A stretch of 64,000 bases of DNA, taken from Chrysophaeum taylorii (lineage: Eukaryota > Sar > Pelagophyceae > Pelagomonadales > Pelagomonadaceae). Under the pieces are notes generated by a model. It was not told where the DNA came from and did no database searches. It worked only from the letters and a program-made list of their open reading frames with translations. The stretch spans positions 230,491 through 294,490 of the forward strand of contig JAQMWT010000529.1 in NCBI GenBank assembly GCA_029834535.1, written 5' to 3'. A program made the translations under genes and the position numbers. Shown piece by piece: positions 32,326 to 43,629 of the stretch (position 1 is its first letter; each line of letters starts with the position of its first letter).

Positions 32326-35250
32326 TTGAGCTTCTCACTCTTGTGCTCAGTCCTGGACCGTGCTGATGATAACTGTGTCACTGAGCACCACCAATTGCAA
32401 AAGTATTGGTCGTGGCAACGAAGACCGTTATTGAGCGCCACGAGATTGTGGCAACAAACAAAGATTCATTTCTGGTGGTGAGTCGCGGACAGCGATTGAG
32501 GGAGCGGGGCAACGCCGGTGCAGAGGCGGTTGCGCCGAGTGCGCCCTAGCAGCGTCGCTGCGGGGCGGGCGACGAGGGGAGAGGGTTGGCCCTCAGGGCG
32601 TAAATGCGCTGCACATCTGGACCGCCGTTAATGTTTGCCAGACAGGAACCACGACCACAAGGATATATCTGTAAGGTTGGGCAGAACGCGACGGACAGGT
32701 CGATTGTTCGTGGACCAACACGTTTGCGGCCCGCGACGCTTTTGCACGACTTCGCACAAGACCGCGCGCAGTGGCGGTCCGTCATCGACGAGTCCTCGTC
32801 CCTCGCCTCTGCCCCAACTGCGTGATGTTCCTCTGTGATTCCGGATCGGCTCCTGCCTGTCCGGCCTGGCTCCCATGCTCGGGAGAGGTCTGAAGTTAGT
32901 TAGTTAAATAAATTTCGTATCATCATCGCTTTGTAATTGACCCAGTTCTTCGCGATGACGGGCGACCTGCGAAGAAAACACGACCAAGAGGTCGACCCCG
33001 GGCGCAGACGAGGCAGTAAAACAGCACAGCCTCGACATCTGCGCCCACACGTGGGAACAACGTACGAGTCGCTGCCGCTGTCGCGCCACAGTCGGGTCTT
33101 TCTGACGCGAGTTTTATTTTTGAGCCACTTTGCACGAAAGCGGCCGTTTTCGGGACGAGGCGGCCAAGCAGACGATCGAGACGGGGTGGGCGATATTCGA
33201 GCAAGGGGAGGGCCACGAGAAGCCCCACCGGCGAGCCCGGATGAGCTTATGGGCGTGTCTTGAGGGTGGTGACTCGCCCGCGTCGCAACCGACGCAGCGT
33301 TCAAGTCAATGGTCGCTAGGACGGCTCGAGCCTCGCGCGTGTTTCGGAGCGTCACTCTTCGCTTTAGCGGCGGCGATGGCTCCGCCGCACTTGTGGCCCT
33401 CCCGCGTAGCGCCCACGGATTTTATTTAAGCTCTTGATGCGCCCCACATCATCGACGTCCATTCGCCGCCGCGAATCGTGATTCTTACTCTGCGCCGAGC
33501 GAACAAGTGGACTAGCGTTCTTTACCTCCGAGACACTTCGCATCCTTGACCATGACGGCCGCGCGCGCGGAGGGAGCGCAGAGGTCGCGTGCAGGCACGT
33601 CGCCACCCTCAACCGCTGCTCGATAGAGCCCGTAATGGAAGGACTCTCTCTCCTGCTTCGCAGTCGAACGCAGACGGGCTCAAAATCAAGACTGGCAGCG
33701 CTGATGTAACCACGCGAGGCAAAAGGAATGTGTAGCCACGACTGCAAGGAACTGGCGGTTTATGCCACAGAAACTCTTGGAGATTGTAGTGGCAAACGAA
33801 ACCAGCAGAGATCGACCTTGGTGTGGCGAGCGGGCGGCGTGTGACGTGGGGGGACTTCTGCAGTTGGCGACCGGCTTCGGTGCTGGCTAAGCGTCGTCGG
33901 TGTCGTCAGGAGCAGCGACGGGGACGGGGGTGGCTATGCCTCATTGGAAACATCCATCCAGAAATGGAAGAATCCAGAATTCTCCAGAAGAATCTGATGG
34001 CCTCTCATCAGAGAGAGACGGGAAATGTGCGTCACCTCATGAAAATTCAGTGTGTAGTACACGTTCGCCCACAGTGACGCGTAGGTGTCATGGGCGACGA
34101 GCTCGAGTGGAATGGGCGGGGAAGTCCCCGCGCGGGTCACAAGTCGCCGAGTGAGCCTCTCCTACTTACGATGAGTTGGAATTTCCTTTCCGCGAGAACG
34201 AACGGATCCCGCTCTACGTCTTGCTTTGCTGCTTGGACACCTTCGACCTTCGAGTGCCGTCAGTGGTAGTTCGGCAGAGTGGTCAGCTTAGAGCTGCGGA
34301 CTCGGGTCTACAACTATGACGTTCGGTGGGACAACAACGCGCCGTGTCAGACACATGGGCTCAAACTCGGAAACTAAGTGGACGACAGTCGAACTCCGAC
34401 GACTAAGGCTGGTGGCTCGTGCTATCTGAAGAGACACTCCCCTCTTCCTTCGCTGTCTCTTCGCGCGGGCCGCTAGTCTCTATTGGTGCCGACGATGACG
34501 AAACTCCTCGACTTCGCCGCCGCGTCGACGACAGCCTTTACGACGACGGCCTTCACGACGACGACGACGAATGAGGTTCGCAGCTCTCGAAGCCTCAAGC
34601 GTCGCGCGACCGAAACGCTGCTGGCGTTGCGATCAAAAGTCAAACGCCACACCCAAACAAACCACTGAGCGTCCTGCGTGCTCATGGTCGCACTCCCCCC
34701 CGTCTTAGCAGTTGACCGTTAAATGCGTTCCTGTAACCGCTGAACGTCCTGCGTGCTCAAACCACCGCACTCCACGCGCCGGTGGTTGTCGCCGACACTT
34801 CAGTTAACACTCACGGGTCTCTATCGAGCGTGTTTCAGCCACTTCGGGCTCAATCCGCCAGGTTGCCGAAGGTCTCCTCTCCAGTTTCCGGAATTAATTT
34901 CTCCGCTTCAATTGGTCGGAAGTTCACTTTTCCGGAAATCCGCGAGTCATGAGTCAACACCCTTGCCTACGCTCGCGACATCGACGCCATCATCACCCAG
35001 CCGGGGGTGCTCCCCCGCCCGGATTCTCGGGCCCTGTCGAGCAGCGGCTACGCAGCTACGGTCCGTCGCTGGACTCGTCCTTGGTGCCTTCGGTGAGGCC
35101 CGTGGGGGATGCGCTGCCCTCGCCGAAACCTGCGCAGGGCGCGTGGCTGTGTCAACTTTATGGTCGGATAAGGAACGCGGGGGTCCCGCGCCGCCGCCGG
35201 GTCCAATAATCAATCCCGTAGCACTGGCCGGCTTTTTTGTACGTCCGTCG
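32326..35250. other. No confident gene; decayed sequence
   Basis: A stretch of 2.9 kb upstream of the megasynthase start without a convincing gene. Short peptides that look once-coding occur in broken frames (for example 'DEAAKQTIETGWAIFEQGE' at about 33150-33210), with stops between them. A phrase CTTAGCAGTTGACC near 34706 recurs as a variant near 38983, and 'GCGTCCTGCGTGCTCA' appears twice (about 34669 and 34745), indicating dispersed repeats. The megasynthase promoter presumably lies within the first few hundred bases, but I see no recognisable element. Confidence 0.5.
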
Positions 35251-35299
35251 TCAAGTTGACCTAAAACGATGCCGATTTCATAGTGGAGCGAAGGTGGTA

Positions 35300-37870
35300 G
35301 CTAACGATTCGGAGAATCTACACGGGGGTGAGGTATTTTGGCTTTTCGGGGGAGGCGGGCCCCTAGGTGGCTCTGCTCTGCACGATATTATACTCCTCCT
35401 CTTTGTCGTATTCGTTGTCCTCGGACACGTAGCGCCAGGAAGCCGCGGGCTTGGAGCCGTTGAAGAAGGTGGGCCGGTTCGCGCGGAGCCACCCGCTGAT
35501 TTAAACCGCCATCATAGGAAACGAAGATCTACCCCAGTCTCTCGCGACCGTCCTTGCAGTTTTCGTCGGATACCGGCTCGATGGTGCCAGGCATGCAGTA
35601 GCAGCCCGGATCGACAACTCCCTCGACGCACGAACCCACCAACGCCAGTCGTCTGTAGCTTCAAACTGCCGCTTGTTGTCCGCGTCCGCGTCCTCGGGTG
35701 GCGAGAAGCGCGGCACTCCCCAACCTTGGCCTTGAGCTCGCCAACGCTCGAGTGCGCGTTCTTGTGTCGATTTCGACACGTTGGGTTCAAGCACTGGCAG
35801 CTGCCGTCGGCGCGAGTCACCCCGCCTCGGCGACCAACTCGCGAGAGTTGGTCGTGATCTATTCGTAGACATGCTTGAGGTGCGCGGTGAGGAATTCGAC
35901 GTTGGCGTTGGAACTGGCATCGTCGGGTCCTTGCCCGATGTGTCGGACTTGGGGGGTTTGAGGTCGCCCATGCCCATGCCGACGACGTACCTATCTCTCG
36001 CCTTGAGGACGTTCGACCGCGTCGCTCGGGAGCTGCTTAAGTGCCGCGTCGAGTCGCTTCTTGACCGTCGAAAGCTGAAGCCCTTTCCGAAGAGGGCATG
36101 CTCGTCTTTGACAGATTCTACTTTCGTGGCCTCCAGGGCCTTGACGTAGACCTTCACCTTTTCGCTCAGAAGAGGGCCTTCTCGACGGCAACGCGACGGC
36201 GATGGTTTTCTATCGCCGCTTCCCGGCGCGCGGCAGCTTGCGCCTTGCGCCTACTGTCGACCACGACGAGCCGCCTGCATCAACGCTCCTCGAACGTTGA
36301 GCTTGGCGAGGCGTCCTCCATCAACTCGACGATAAAACGTTCTAGCCTTCGTTAGTGTTCGACCGGCGACGCGTCGCTGGCGCTTGGCCGCAAAACTCGT
36401 GACGTCGCGGTCAATGATGTGGTCCCGTTTGCACGACTAGAGTTCCGCCGCGTGCCATCGAAGTCCCTCCGGAACTCGGATGTCTGGTTGACCGCCGCCC
36501 GTCGCCAAGGTAGCGCATAGACTGCACTTCCCTCCAACGTGCTGCCGCGGGGCCCGGAGCGCGTCGAGCATGGTCTTGGTCTCTGGATCGTTGGGGTCAG
36601 TCGGAGACTTGAGTCGCGTCCGAAAAACTGCGACGTCATGGATCGTGGACTGGCCGTGAAAGGACAGCATCCCGGATCTCGAGGAACTGGGGGTACGTGG
36701 CGATCTCGGCGTCGAAGGCATCATCATACTCGGCGGTCGCGACGAGGTGTGGATTATCTTGGCAGACTCTGAAGGAGGCTGGCTGGAGCTAGAGAACCGT
36801 CGCAACGTTGGTTCCGTGGCGTTCCTGGTGAACTTGACGAACGAGGTGGAGCGCTCGACTCGGGTAGACGACGTCACCGTAGCCCAGGGCGAGGCGGCGG
36901 CCTCGAAAAAGAAGGACGCCCATCTCGGAGCGCAGGTCGCGAATGAAGCGTTCGGACGGGAGATCCATGTCACTCGCCCGGAGCCTCCGGGCCGCCTCGA
37001 CGACCGAGGCCAGGACCTCGGGGATCTCCGAAGGCGCAACGCGCGAGGTGATGCGGTTGCATGCTGCGCGGTGCCCCGAACTTCGATTCCCACCGCGCGT
37101 CAATCCCTTTCCAGACAGCTTCTGCCGGATCCACGCTTTTTTGGCCCTTTGCTTGTTGAGGTCCGCAACCCGCTCCCGCAGCCGCTCGATCTCCTCCTCC
37201 TTGGCCTGGACGCGACCCTCGGCAGCCGAGAGCTCGAGTTTCATTTGCTTTGCCTCCCCGGTTGAGGGCGGCGTATTTTCGTTCGAGTGGTCGCACGGTC
37301 CGAGATTTCTGCAGTCGGTTCCAAGTCCGCGCCTTGGCTGCCGCCGCAGCCTGCCTTACCGCCTCCTTTGACTGGGCCGCCTTGGTCGCGTCGAGCTCGT
37401 CGATGGATTGCAGCAACTCAAAGGTATAGCGGTCCTGCTGCTTCTAGCTCGCAGAAACTTGGCGCTCGAGAAGAACCGCGTCGGACTCTCATTCAGCACA
37501 CGAACTAATCGGCCGAAGGGGTTGTCGGCTCGTCGCTCGGATCGCCGGACGCGATTCTCCCGTTGCCCACCGACGACGCCCTTCGCCCGACCCGTGACGG
37601 GTGATCGTTTCGACGAGAAACGTAGTCCCGGAAACGGCGTCGTAGTGCGTGCTCTCGACAGTCCCAGCACCTCCTTGGACATTTCGCACCGCCGAGAAGT
37701 ACTGGGTGACCTCGTCGCCAGGACGAATCACTATCTTCAAGTGCCGCGAGTGGAGCGTCCGAGATCCGACAGATGATTGCTCGAAATCGGTGTTATTCTC
37801 AATTATTCGGCGCCAATCCCTGCGACACTCCGTCGAGCAGACATACAATCGGATCGGCAAGCCGCCCGAA
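35300..37870 (-). pseudogene. Frame-broken, unrecognised protein-coding remnant
   Basis: Minus-strand peptides that look genuinely coding follow one another in different frames: 'ENNTDFEQSSVGSRTLHSRH' (about 37800), 'DATKAAQSKEAVRQAAAAAK' (about 37390), 'AAEGRVQAKEEEIERLRERV' (about 37220), 'GASDMDLPSERFIRDLRSEM'-like sequence (about 36960), 'DDAFDAEIATYPQFLEIRDA' (about 36700), 'STVKKRLDAALKQLPSDAV' (about 36050) and 'SWRYVSEDNEYDKEEEYNIV' (about 35400). I find no splice sites that would join them cleanly, so I favour a decayed gene or mobile-element protein with frameshifts; an intron-rich gene or assembly errors are alternatives. No family recognised. Confidence 0.4.
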
Positions 37871-37879
37871 AATGCAAAA

Positions 37880-39230
37880 GATCCGTTTGAGATCCAGAGG
37901 CGCCCCCCGCTTATCAGAAAGTGTCTTTACGTAGCATGCGCACTCGCCGTCAACCAATTCGTTGCGCCATTCGCGCCAACCGACAGGGTTCTTCGGCCGT
38001 TGGGCTTTCGGCGCCGACTCTGCCCGGTTGGATGGGTCAAAGTGATTTCCCGACGGGTGCGAAGCCGCCTCCGGGCACGTTTCGACGGCCTCCTTCTTTG
38101 GGCTCTGCGGCGGCGGAGACTTGAGTGTTATTCACAGTCATAATTACCCTGAACGGCGGTACCTTGATACTAGAACCTAACTTGATCTTCTTTACCAGCG
38201 TTGGTAATACATGCAAGTGAACGTGAACCACTTCAACATGGTCACCACGACGCAATTCTGGTGAAGTGGTGATCTTAAGTGAACACCTCGCCCTACGCGC
38301 GGCTAAAGTGAACCTCAGTAAAGTGAACGTCACTTTTTTTTAAAGCCTACGCCGGTCCCTGCAGCGCCCCGTCAGTTCCGTGCCCCCGACCCGCTATTGC
38401 CTAGATCCGGGTCGCCGCAACGAAATTCTTCTTCACGCGCAGTAGGGCAACTTTGCCCGCCTCGTCCGCGCCGAGCAAGACGTTTCCCTGGTTTATCATC
38501 CAGTTTTTATGGGCGTGTTCGACGTCAGCATCGACACCAGCTATTTCTTGTGCTCCTCATTCTGTTCCGCGTTTTCCACCTCATCATCAACATATTCCTC
38601 CACCTCCAGGTAGCGGTGCTCCACTTCGCTTTTAAGACGGGGTCAGGGTCAAGCCTTCAACCCAGTGAATGGACGTGAGGGGACAGCGCATTAGGCCATC
38701 GGGCTCGCTGTGCCCTCACCGCCCTCACCCATGTCGCCGCCTCGGGGAGCCCCACCCAGGCCGCCCGATCCCAGCAGGACGTCACCCTTCGTCGCACATG
38801 CGTCCGGCGGCAGCAAGAGTGCGACCTACCAAGGCGGGGCCCTTGGTCCGCTCTTCGGCGCCTGCCCCACGACTCGGCGATGACCCCGACTAGGTCCCGC
38901 ATCTTATCTCCGCCCGTAAGGCACATCCCTCCTACCCCACAAAACCACCCACATCCTTCATGCACCACACACACACCCCCCTCTTAGCAGTCGACCTTTA
39001 AAGACTTGGGATTTCGGACTCAAAATTTCGGTGAAGTTAAGTGAAGTAGGGTGAACCAAGTTCCTGGCTAAGTGAGCTCTGTGAATTCCCAACGCTGTTC
39101 TTTCCAGTACAGTATCTGCGGTATATTTCTGACGCGACGTGCTGTCACGCGGCGTGATTTGCCAAGCGTAGTTCAAAAAGCGCACGTGTTCGTGACATGG
39201 CGGCGCGCTGCCGGCTCGCTTCTCCAGGCC
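37880..39230. repeat. Spacer with GTGAAC-type repeat clusters
   Basis: No gene is supported. Two clusters of spaced GTGAAC/AAGTGAAC words occur, at about 38215-38330 and 39020-39080. The same words are arrayed in the fold-back element at 45.7-48.0 kb, so these may be termini or remnants of related elements. The rest is compositionally mixed with short unremarkable frames. Confidence 0.4.
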
Positions 39231-39599
39231 CGTTATGGACGACGGCGATCTGGACGACGTACTCGACGCGGAGGAGGCGGAGCGGCTCAACGAATTGGTC
39301 GCATCCGACGACGCAGTAGACGTCAGGCACGACGGGGGCGTCGTCAGCTTTTTTTCAGGAAGTTCACAAGCTCTATCTCAAGAACATCTGGTTTGTTTGG
39401 CCCAAGGTACACAATCGCAAGCATGTAATGGAGAGCATCATCCAGCACCGCCCATACCTCTTGCACTTCTTCATTCCACTCTTCTTCCAGGGGGTGCTAC
39501 CTTACGGGATGGTGAAGTGGCGTAAGATCAGCGCCTCGATCGAGGAGGACTTGAGGAGGGCATGGCTACATTCATGGAGTGGCCTGGGAGACGGGGCGT

Positions 39600-40506
39600 C
39601 ATCGTCGTTGCGGCGGGTGGTTAGTTTGGTCAAGATCCGTGGGTTTGTGCATCCCCTCCTCGATCTCGGGCCATCCTCCGTCGGGTGCCGGCCGACCGTA
39701 GAGTCCGCTGGCGTTCTCGTTGATGAGCTCGTCGATGGCCTGACGCTCCTCGGGCCGCCCGGCATTGACGCGGAGCAGCCATGCGATGCCGGAAGCGGCG
39801 AGGTGAAATCTGGTCACACGGACTGATCGGCTGCGCCATCGGGTGGACGATCAGCCATGTGACCTTCCCGGGAAAGCGACATGCAGGCGCTTGCGCGCTC
39901 GTTGCTCAGCTGCGGCGTCGGCGAACTCCTGCCCTGGATATATTGGTCGACCTCCTTCCTGCTCGCAGCCTTCGTCAGCGTTATGCTCGGGCAGAGCCCC
40001 GAGCCGTATCGGACAAAGTACTTGTCGATCCAGTCGTGCTTCTCGCGGATGCGGTGTACGACGCCCGCCAAAGTCGACGCCGACGACAGCGGCCAATGCG
40101 AAGTGAGGGCCGTAGAAGAAGTCGTCGTCGTCGTTGAGCGCCAACCAGCGCAACCTCGGGGCCAAGCGCCAGATGCGGTGCGCGAGATCGTTGACGTCGC
40201 CAAATCGATGCTGACCGGTCTAGCAAGCGCGCCCTCCACCGCAGCGGCCTCTTCGGCGGTGTCGATAACGTATCGCTCATATCCATTCGAAGCACCTGTG
40301 AGAAAGAGAAAAAAGAAAAAACCGAGCTCCCAACAAGCGTCTCTCGTCCAATGAAAAGACGGATATGATGATACAAGATTTTGTGTGCGAAAATTAGTAT
40401 ACCCGTTGTCGGATAATACACGACCGACGTCAGTATCGCTGAAATTTCGGGGTGGTGCCGTTGGTTTATATCCGTTTCGTAACGCCTCGTATCGCTGCTT
40501 AGTCAT
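39600..40506 (-). pseudogene. Fragmented unrecognised gene, divergent from the ADP/ATP carrier
   Basis: From an ATG at 40506 (53 bp from the carrier's ATG) reads 'MTKQRYEALRNGYKPTAPPR' and on to 'TNFRTQNL'. An intron-like segment follows (GTATCA at about 40371 to a strong pyrimidine tract and CAG at about 40300). The sequence then continues in shifting frames: 'YERYVIDTAEEAAAVEGAL', 'LNDDDDFFYGPHFALAAVVG', 'REKHDWIDKYFVRYGSGLCP' and 'DELINENASGLYGRPAPDGG' down to about 39600. The splice phases do not fit a single frame in my reading, so a pseudogene or mis-assembled real gene is likely. A separate plus-strand scrap with an acidic N-terminus lies at 39235-39500. No family recognised. Confidence 0.35.
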
Positions 40507-40558
40507 CCATTGAATCTCGCCGACGGTGTGTCGTACGTGGCCTTGTTGAAAGGACGTC

Positions 40559-41467
40559 ATGGGCAAGGACTCGAACTTCGTGCTGGACTTTCTCGCTGGC
40601 GGGATCAGCGGCGCGATCGCCAAGACGTGCACGGCCCCGATCGAGCGCGTGAAGCTCATCATTCAGACTCAGGACGCCAACCCGAAGATCATCTCGGGCG
40701 AGGTCCCGCGTTACACCGGAATCGTCAACACGTTCACTCGCGTCGCTTCCGAGCAGGGGATCTCGGCCTTTTGGCGCGGGAACTTGGTCAACGTCCTGCG
40801 GTACTTCCCGACGCAAGCCTTTAACTTTGCCTTCAAGGACTCGATCAAGGCGCTCTTCCCCAAGTACTCGAGCAAGACAGACTTTGGCAAGTTTTTCCTC
40901 GTGAACATGGCCTCGGGGGGCCTCGCCGGTGCGGGCTCGCTCTGCATCGTCTACCCGCTCGATTACGCTCGGACGCGTTTGGCCTCGGACGTCGGCTCGG
41001 GGAAGCAGCAGTTCAACGGTCTGATGGACTGCTTGGTGAAGACGGCGCAAGGCCCGAGCGGTGTTATGGGCCTCTACAACGGTTTTGGGGTCTCGGTCGT
41101 CGGCATTATTCCCTTCCGCGGGACCTACTTTGGGGTCAACGACACGCTCGTCGGCATCAACCCGTACCAGAAAGACAAGGGCCTCGTCGGTCTCGTGTCC
41201 AAGTTTGGCTGCGCGCAAACCGCCGCGCTCTCGGCCGCCTACGCTTCCTATCCATTCGACACCGTCCGGAGACGCCTTCAGATGCAGTCCGAGAAGCCCC
41301 AGTCGGAGTGGGTCTACAAGGGCACTATGGACTGCTTCGGCAAGATTATGTCCCAGGAAGGCCCCGGCGCGCTCTTCAAGGGCGCCGGCGCCAACGCCCT
41401 CCGCACCGTCGGTTCCGCTCTCGTCCTCGTCATGTACGGCGAAATCAAGGCACTTCTTTCCAAGTAG
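40559..41467 (+). CDS. AAC: Mitochondrial ADP/ATP carrier
   Basis: 302 residues, the standard length. Three mitochondrial-carrier repeats of about 100 residues each start with a Px(D/E)xx(K/R) motif: 'PIERVK', 'PLDYAR' and 'PFDTVR'. The ADP/ATP-carrier signature normally reads RRRMMM; here it is 'RRRLQM', still with the three arginines. Six transmembrane helices can be followed. It exchanges cytosolic ADP for matrix ATP across the mitochondrial inner membrane. The ATG at 40559 gives the usual short N-terminus ('MGKDSNFVLDFLAGGISG') without a presequence. The gene is intronless, strongly GC-biased and looks highly expressed by codon choice, in contrast to the decayed sequence on both sides. 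Confidence 0.96.
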   Translation: MGKDSNFVLDFLAGGISGAIAKTCTAPIERVKLIIQTQDANPKIISGEVPRYTGIVNTFTRVASEQGISAFWRGNLVNVLRYFPTQAFNFAFKDSIKALFPKYSSKTDFGKFFLVNMASGGLAGAGSLCIVYPLDYARTRLASDVGSGKQQFNGLMDCLVKTAQGPSGVMGLYNGFGVSVVGIIPFRGTYFGVNDTLVGINPYQKDKGLVGLVSKFGCAQTAALSAAYASYPFDTVRRRLQMQSEKPQSEWVYKGTMDCFGKIMSQEGPGALFKGAGANALRTVGSALVLVMYGEIKALLSK

Positions 41468-41900
41468 TAAATAAACAAACCTCCTCCACCGCTTCTAAAC
41501 ACTACGCGGCTACAACTACAACAACAACCACCAATCTCACCACGCCTTTTCTTCGCTCTGCTGCCTACCCTGCTCCATTTCCCTCTTATCTCTCTCGCTC
41601 TCTTGGTCGACGCACGCAGTCCATTGTCGCCGTCTATCGACCGAGATCGATCTCAAATTCAGTTTGTTCTTTTCTCGAGAGATGATGATGAATCAGGTGT
41701 GCCTTCTTTCATATTATTAATCATATCGTGCTCAAGTAGTAGTAGTAGTAGTACGTAGTGACAACTCTACTGATGGGGTCAGTCACGCGTCGAGAGTGAT
41801 TGACACGTCGTCGAATGGGGTCACGCATGTAGAGTGACGTGGTCGGAACGTCGTGGTCCCTATACTTCATGCCAGTACCTTCACTTATTAGGTCCCAACT
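41468..41900. other. 3' flank of the carrier gene
   Basis: No gene is supported. It contains (ACA)n-type runs just after the stop, an (AGT)n run at about 41738-41753, and a short imperfect repeat built on GGGGTCA(G/C)(T/G)CACGC at about 41776-41830. Confidence 0.45.
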
Positions 41901-42503
41901 CTACAAAAAAAGTTTCGTGTTCCCTCGCAAAAAAATGTCGCCCGACCGGGTCGCGTTGTGCTCGCTTCCTGCGAGTGATGGGAACGGCCGACCAGCCTGG
42001 AAGAACGGAACGCCGAAAATGGTGGTGGGTACCGGCCGGGGGGCCCCGCACGTCCCGGTCCTTGAAAAGGTGCTCCACCTCTTCGTTCTCTGATCCTTGG
42101 GAATGTGGTTTCGCCCATCCGAGAGAGTGAATCGGAGATTAGAAACACGCACGAGTCGGTGCCGCAGCCATGGGCTCTGCGCTCGACGACTCCACCGCGG
42201 GAGAGAAAAGGCTACCCTTAGCACGTGTGGGGTAGGGTGGAGTCTTCGACCAAGAAGACGACGTCTTCGGGCTTTTTTGCCGACTCGGCAGAGAGCCACG
42301 TAGAGCTGGCCGTGGCTGAAGAGGGGCAAGAGGACTTCGATCTTGCGGAGCGTCTGGCTCTTGTTGATCGTCACGGCCAAGGCGCGCCGCAAGGGAAACT
42401 GGCGTCGGCGCAGCCGGAAGGGAAGCTTGCCCTGCTTCGTGGCGAGAATTAACTTTTTCTTGACCCAAACCCGTTTCCGCTCGGGCGCTCGCACCGCCTC
42501 CAT
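41901..42503 (-). pseudogene. Pif1/Helitron-type helicase C-terminal fragment (copy 1)
   Basis: The minus-strand frame contains 'FRLRRRQFPLRRALAVTINK' followed by 'SQTLRKIEVLLPLFSHGQLYV' and 'ALCRVGKKA'. This is the C-terminal helicase motif region of Pif1-like helicases as found in Helitron Rep-helicase proteins (consensus 'AMTINKSQGQT...FSHGQLYVALSR'). The upstream helicase motifs are missing and the normally fixed Gly-Gln after KSQ is lost, so it is a dead fragment. It is related to the fragments in the fold-back element at 45.7-48.0 kb. Confidence 0.7.
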
Positions 42504-43629
42504 CTTGGCTTCCCCAGATCTTGATCTTCCGAGTCAGCGCCCGGCGTAGAGGATCCCACTCGTCCTCCTTCTGCGCCTCCATCGCGAAGCACGCTGCGCC
42601 CGGGCGCGAGGCTGCCAATGTCGCCCCTCCATCCCCTCGATGTCGCGTCGTCGCCCATGACCCCGAAGGCATGGCGATACTCGAAGCTCATGAAGCTTCT
42701 GCCTCTTGCCGGCGACCTGCGCGTACGAATCCCACGCAAAGCACATAGAGCCGCCGTGCCCAAGGGCTGGTTTCTATCCTTTGTTGGGGAGACACAGTGT
42801 AATAATTCGAGCACCAAAATTACGTAAAAATTCCGAAACCAACTGCCACTCGATACCTGAGCCTAAACCCTGATTCAAAACGCCTGAACAACAGAAACGC
42901 CAACGGCGCCTCCCGTGCCGCCGGGTCCCTGGCGGCGCCCGGTCGGTTAGGCTAGCGCTTGGCCGTCCCCTATAGTCGGCAACGTCCTTCCTTCTACTCA
43001 CCACAGTTCTCCATTCCGCTCGACGCTGGACTCCCGCCAATCTAAGCTGCTTTTATTCAGCGCACGCTCCGCCTTTTAATTAATCTTTGAGTTTATTATT
43101 TCTCCTAAACACTGATTCCTGGGACAGACGGACAAAACCTTTACGAACCTTACAACATTGCCTTACAACTTTGTACAAACAAACAAACAAACTAACTAAC
43201 TATAATTAACTAGAGTCCAGCCCAATGGATGGGGCGTCGACTAATCCCAGCGCCATTCTCGCCTTGCTCGGCGCCATCTGACCTGCCACTCTCATCAGCC
43301 TCCTTCCGCGCACGCTCTGCCCTTTAACCTTTGACTTTGCTCCTAAATCCCAGCGCTATGGCACGTCCTTTTTGGGAGTAATAACGGACTATTGCACGTC
43401 TACCCAGGATTATGTAGCGGCATCCGACGATGGACTCGGATTTCCACCTCAGCAGAGGACGTAACGGCCCCGCCGAAGAAAAGTGGTTATCCACGGGACG
43501 TGGAGACGCCCCCCAAGGAGGCAGGTGGTGTAATCACGAGATCAGGGCGCACGCCAATGGATGGCGGTGCGCGATCCGCAGCAGCCGTCGGTGGCCCTCG
43601 AGTTGCGAGCGGCGACGAGTAGCAGGACG
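42504..43629. other. Repeat-derived spacer related to fold-back arms
   Basis: No gene is supported. The phrase CGCCAATCTAAGCTGCTTT at about 43037 recurs at about 47137 inside the fold-back right arm and, inverted and slightly changed, at about 46540 in the left arm. Next to it, in both places, lie a GCGC(A/C)CGC-type run and TTTGAGTTTA. A looser copy of the same block is at about 43303-43360. A (CAAA)n/(CTAA)n stretch sits at 43178-43202. Confidence 0.45.

Noticed and set aside
34265-34330. tRNA-like phrase (TTCGGCAGAGTGGTCAG...)
   Set aside because: It begins like a D-arm but no acceptor stem, anticodon stem or TTCGA loop can be paired around it.
40499-41218. 239-residue minus-strand frame over the ADP/ATP carrier
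   Set aside because: Antisense shadow of a highly biased coding sequence, no motif.
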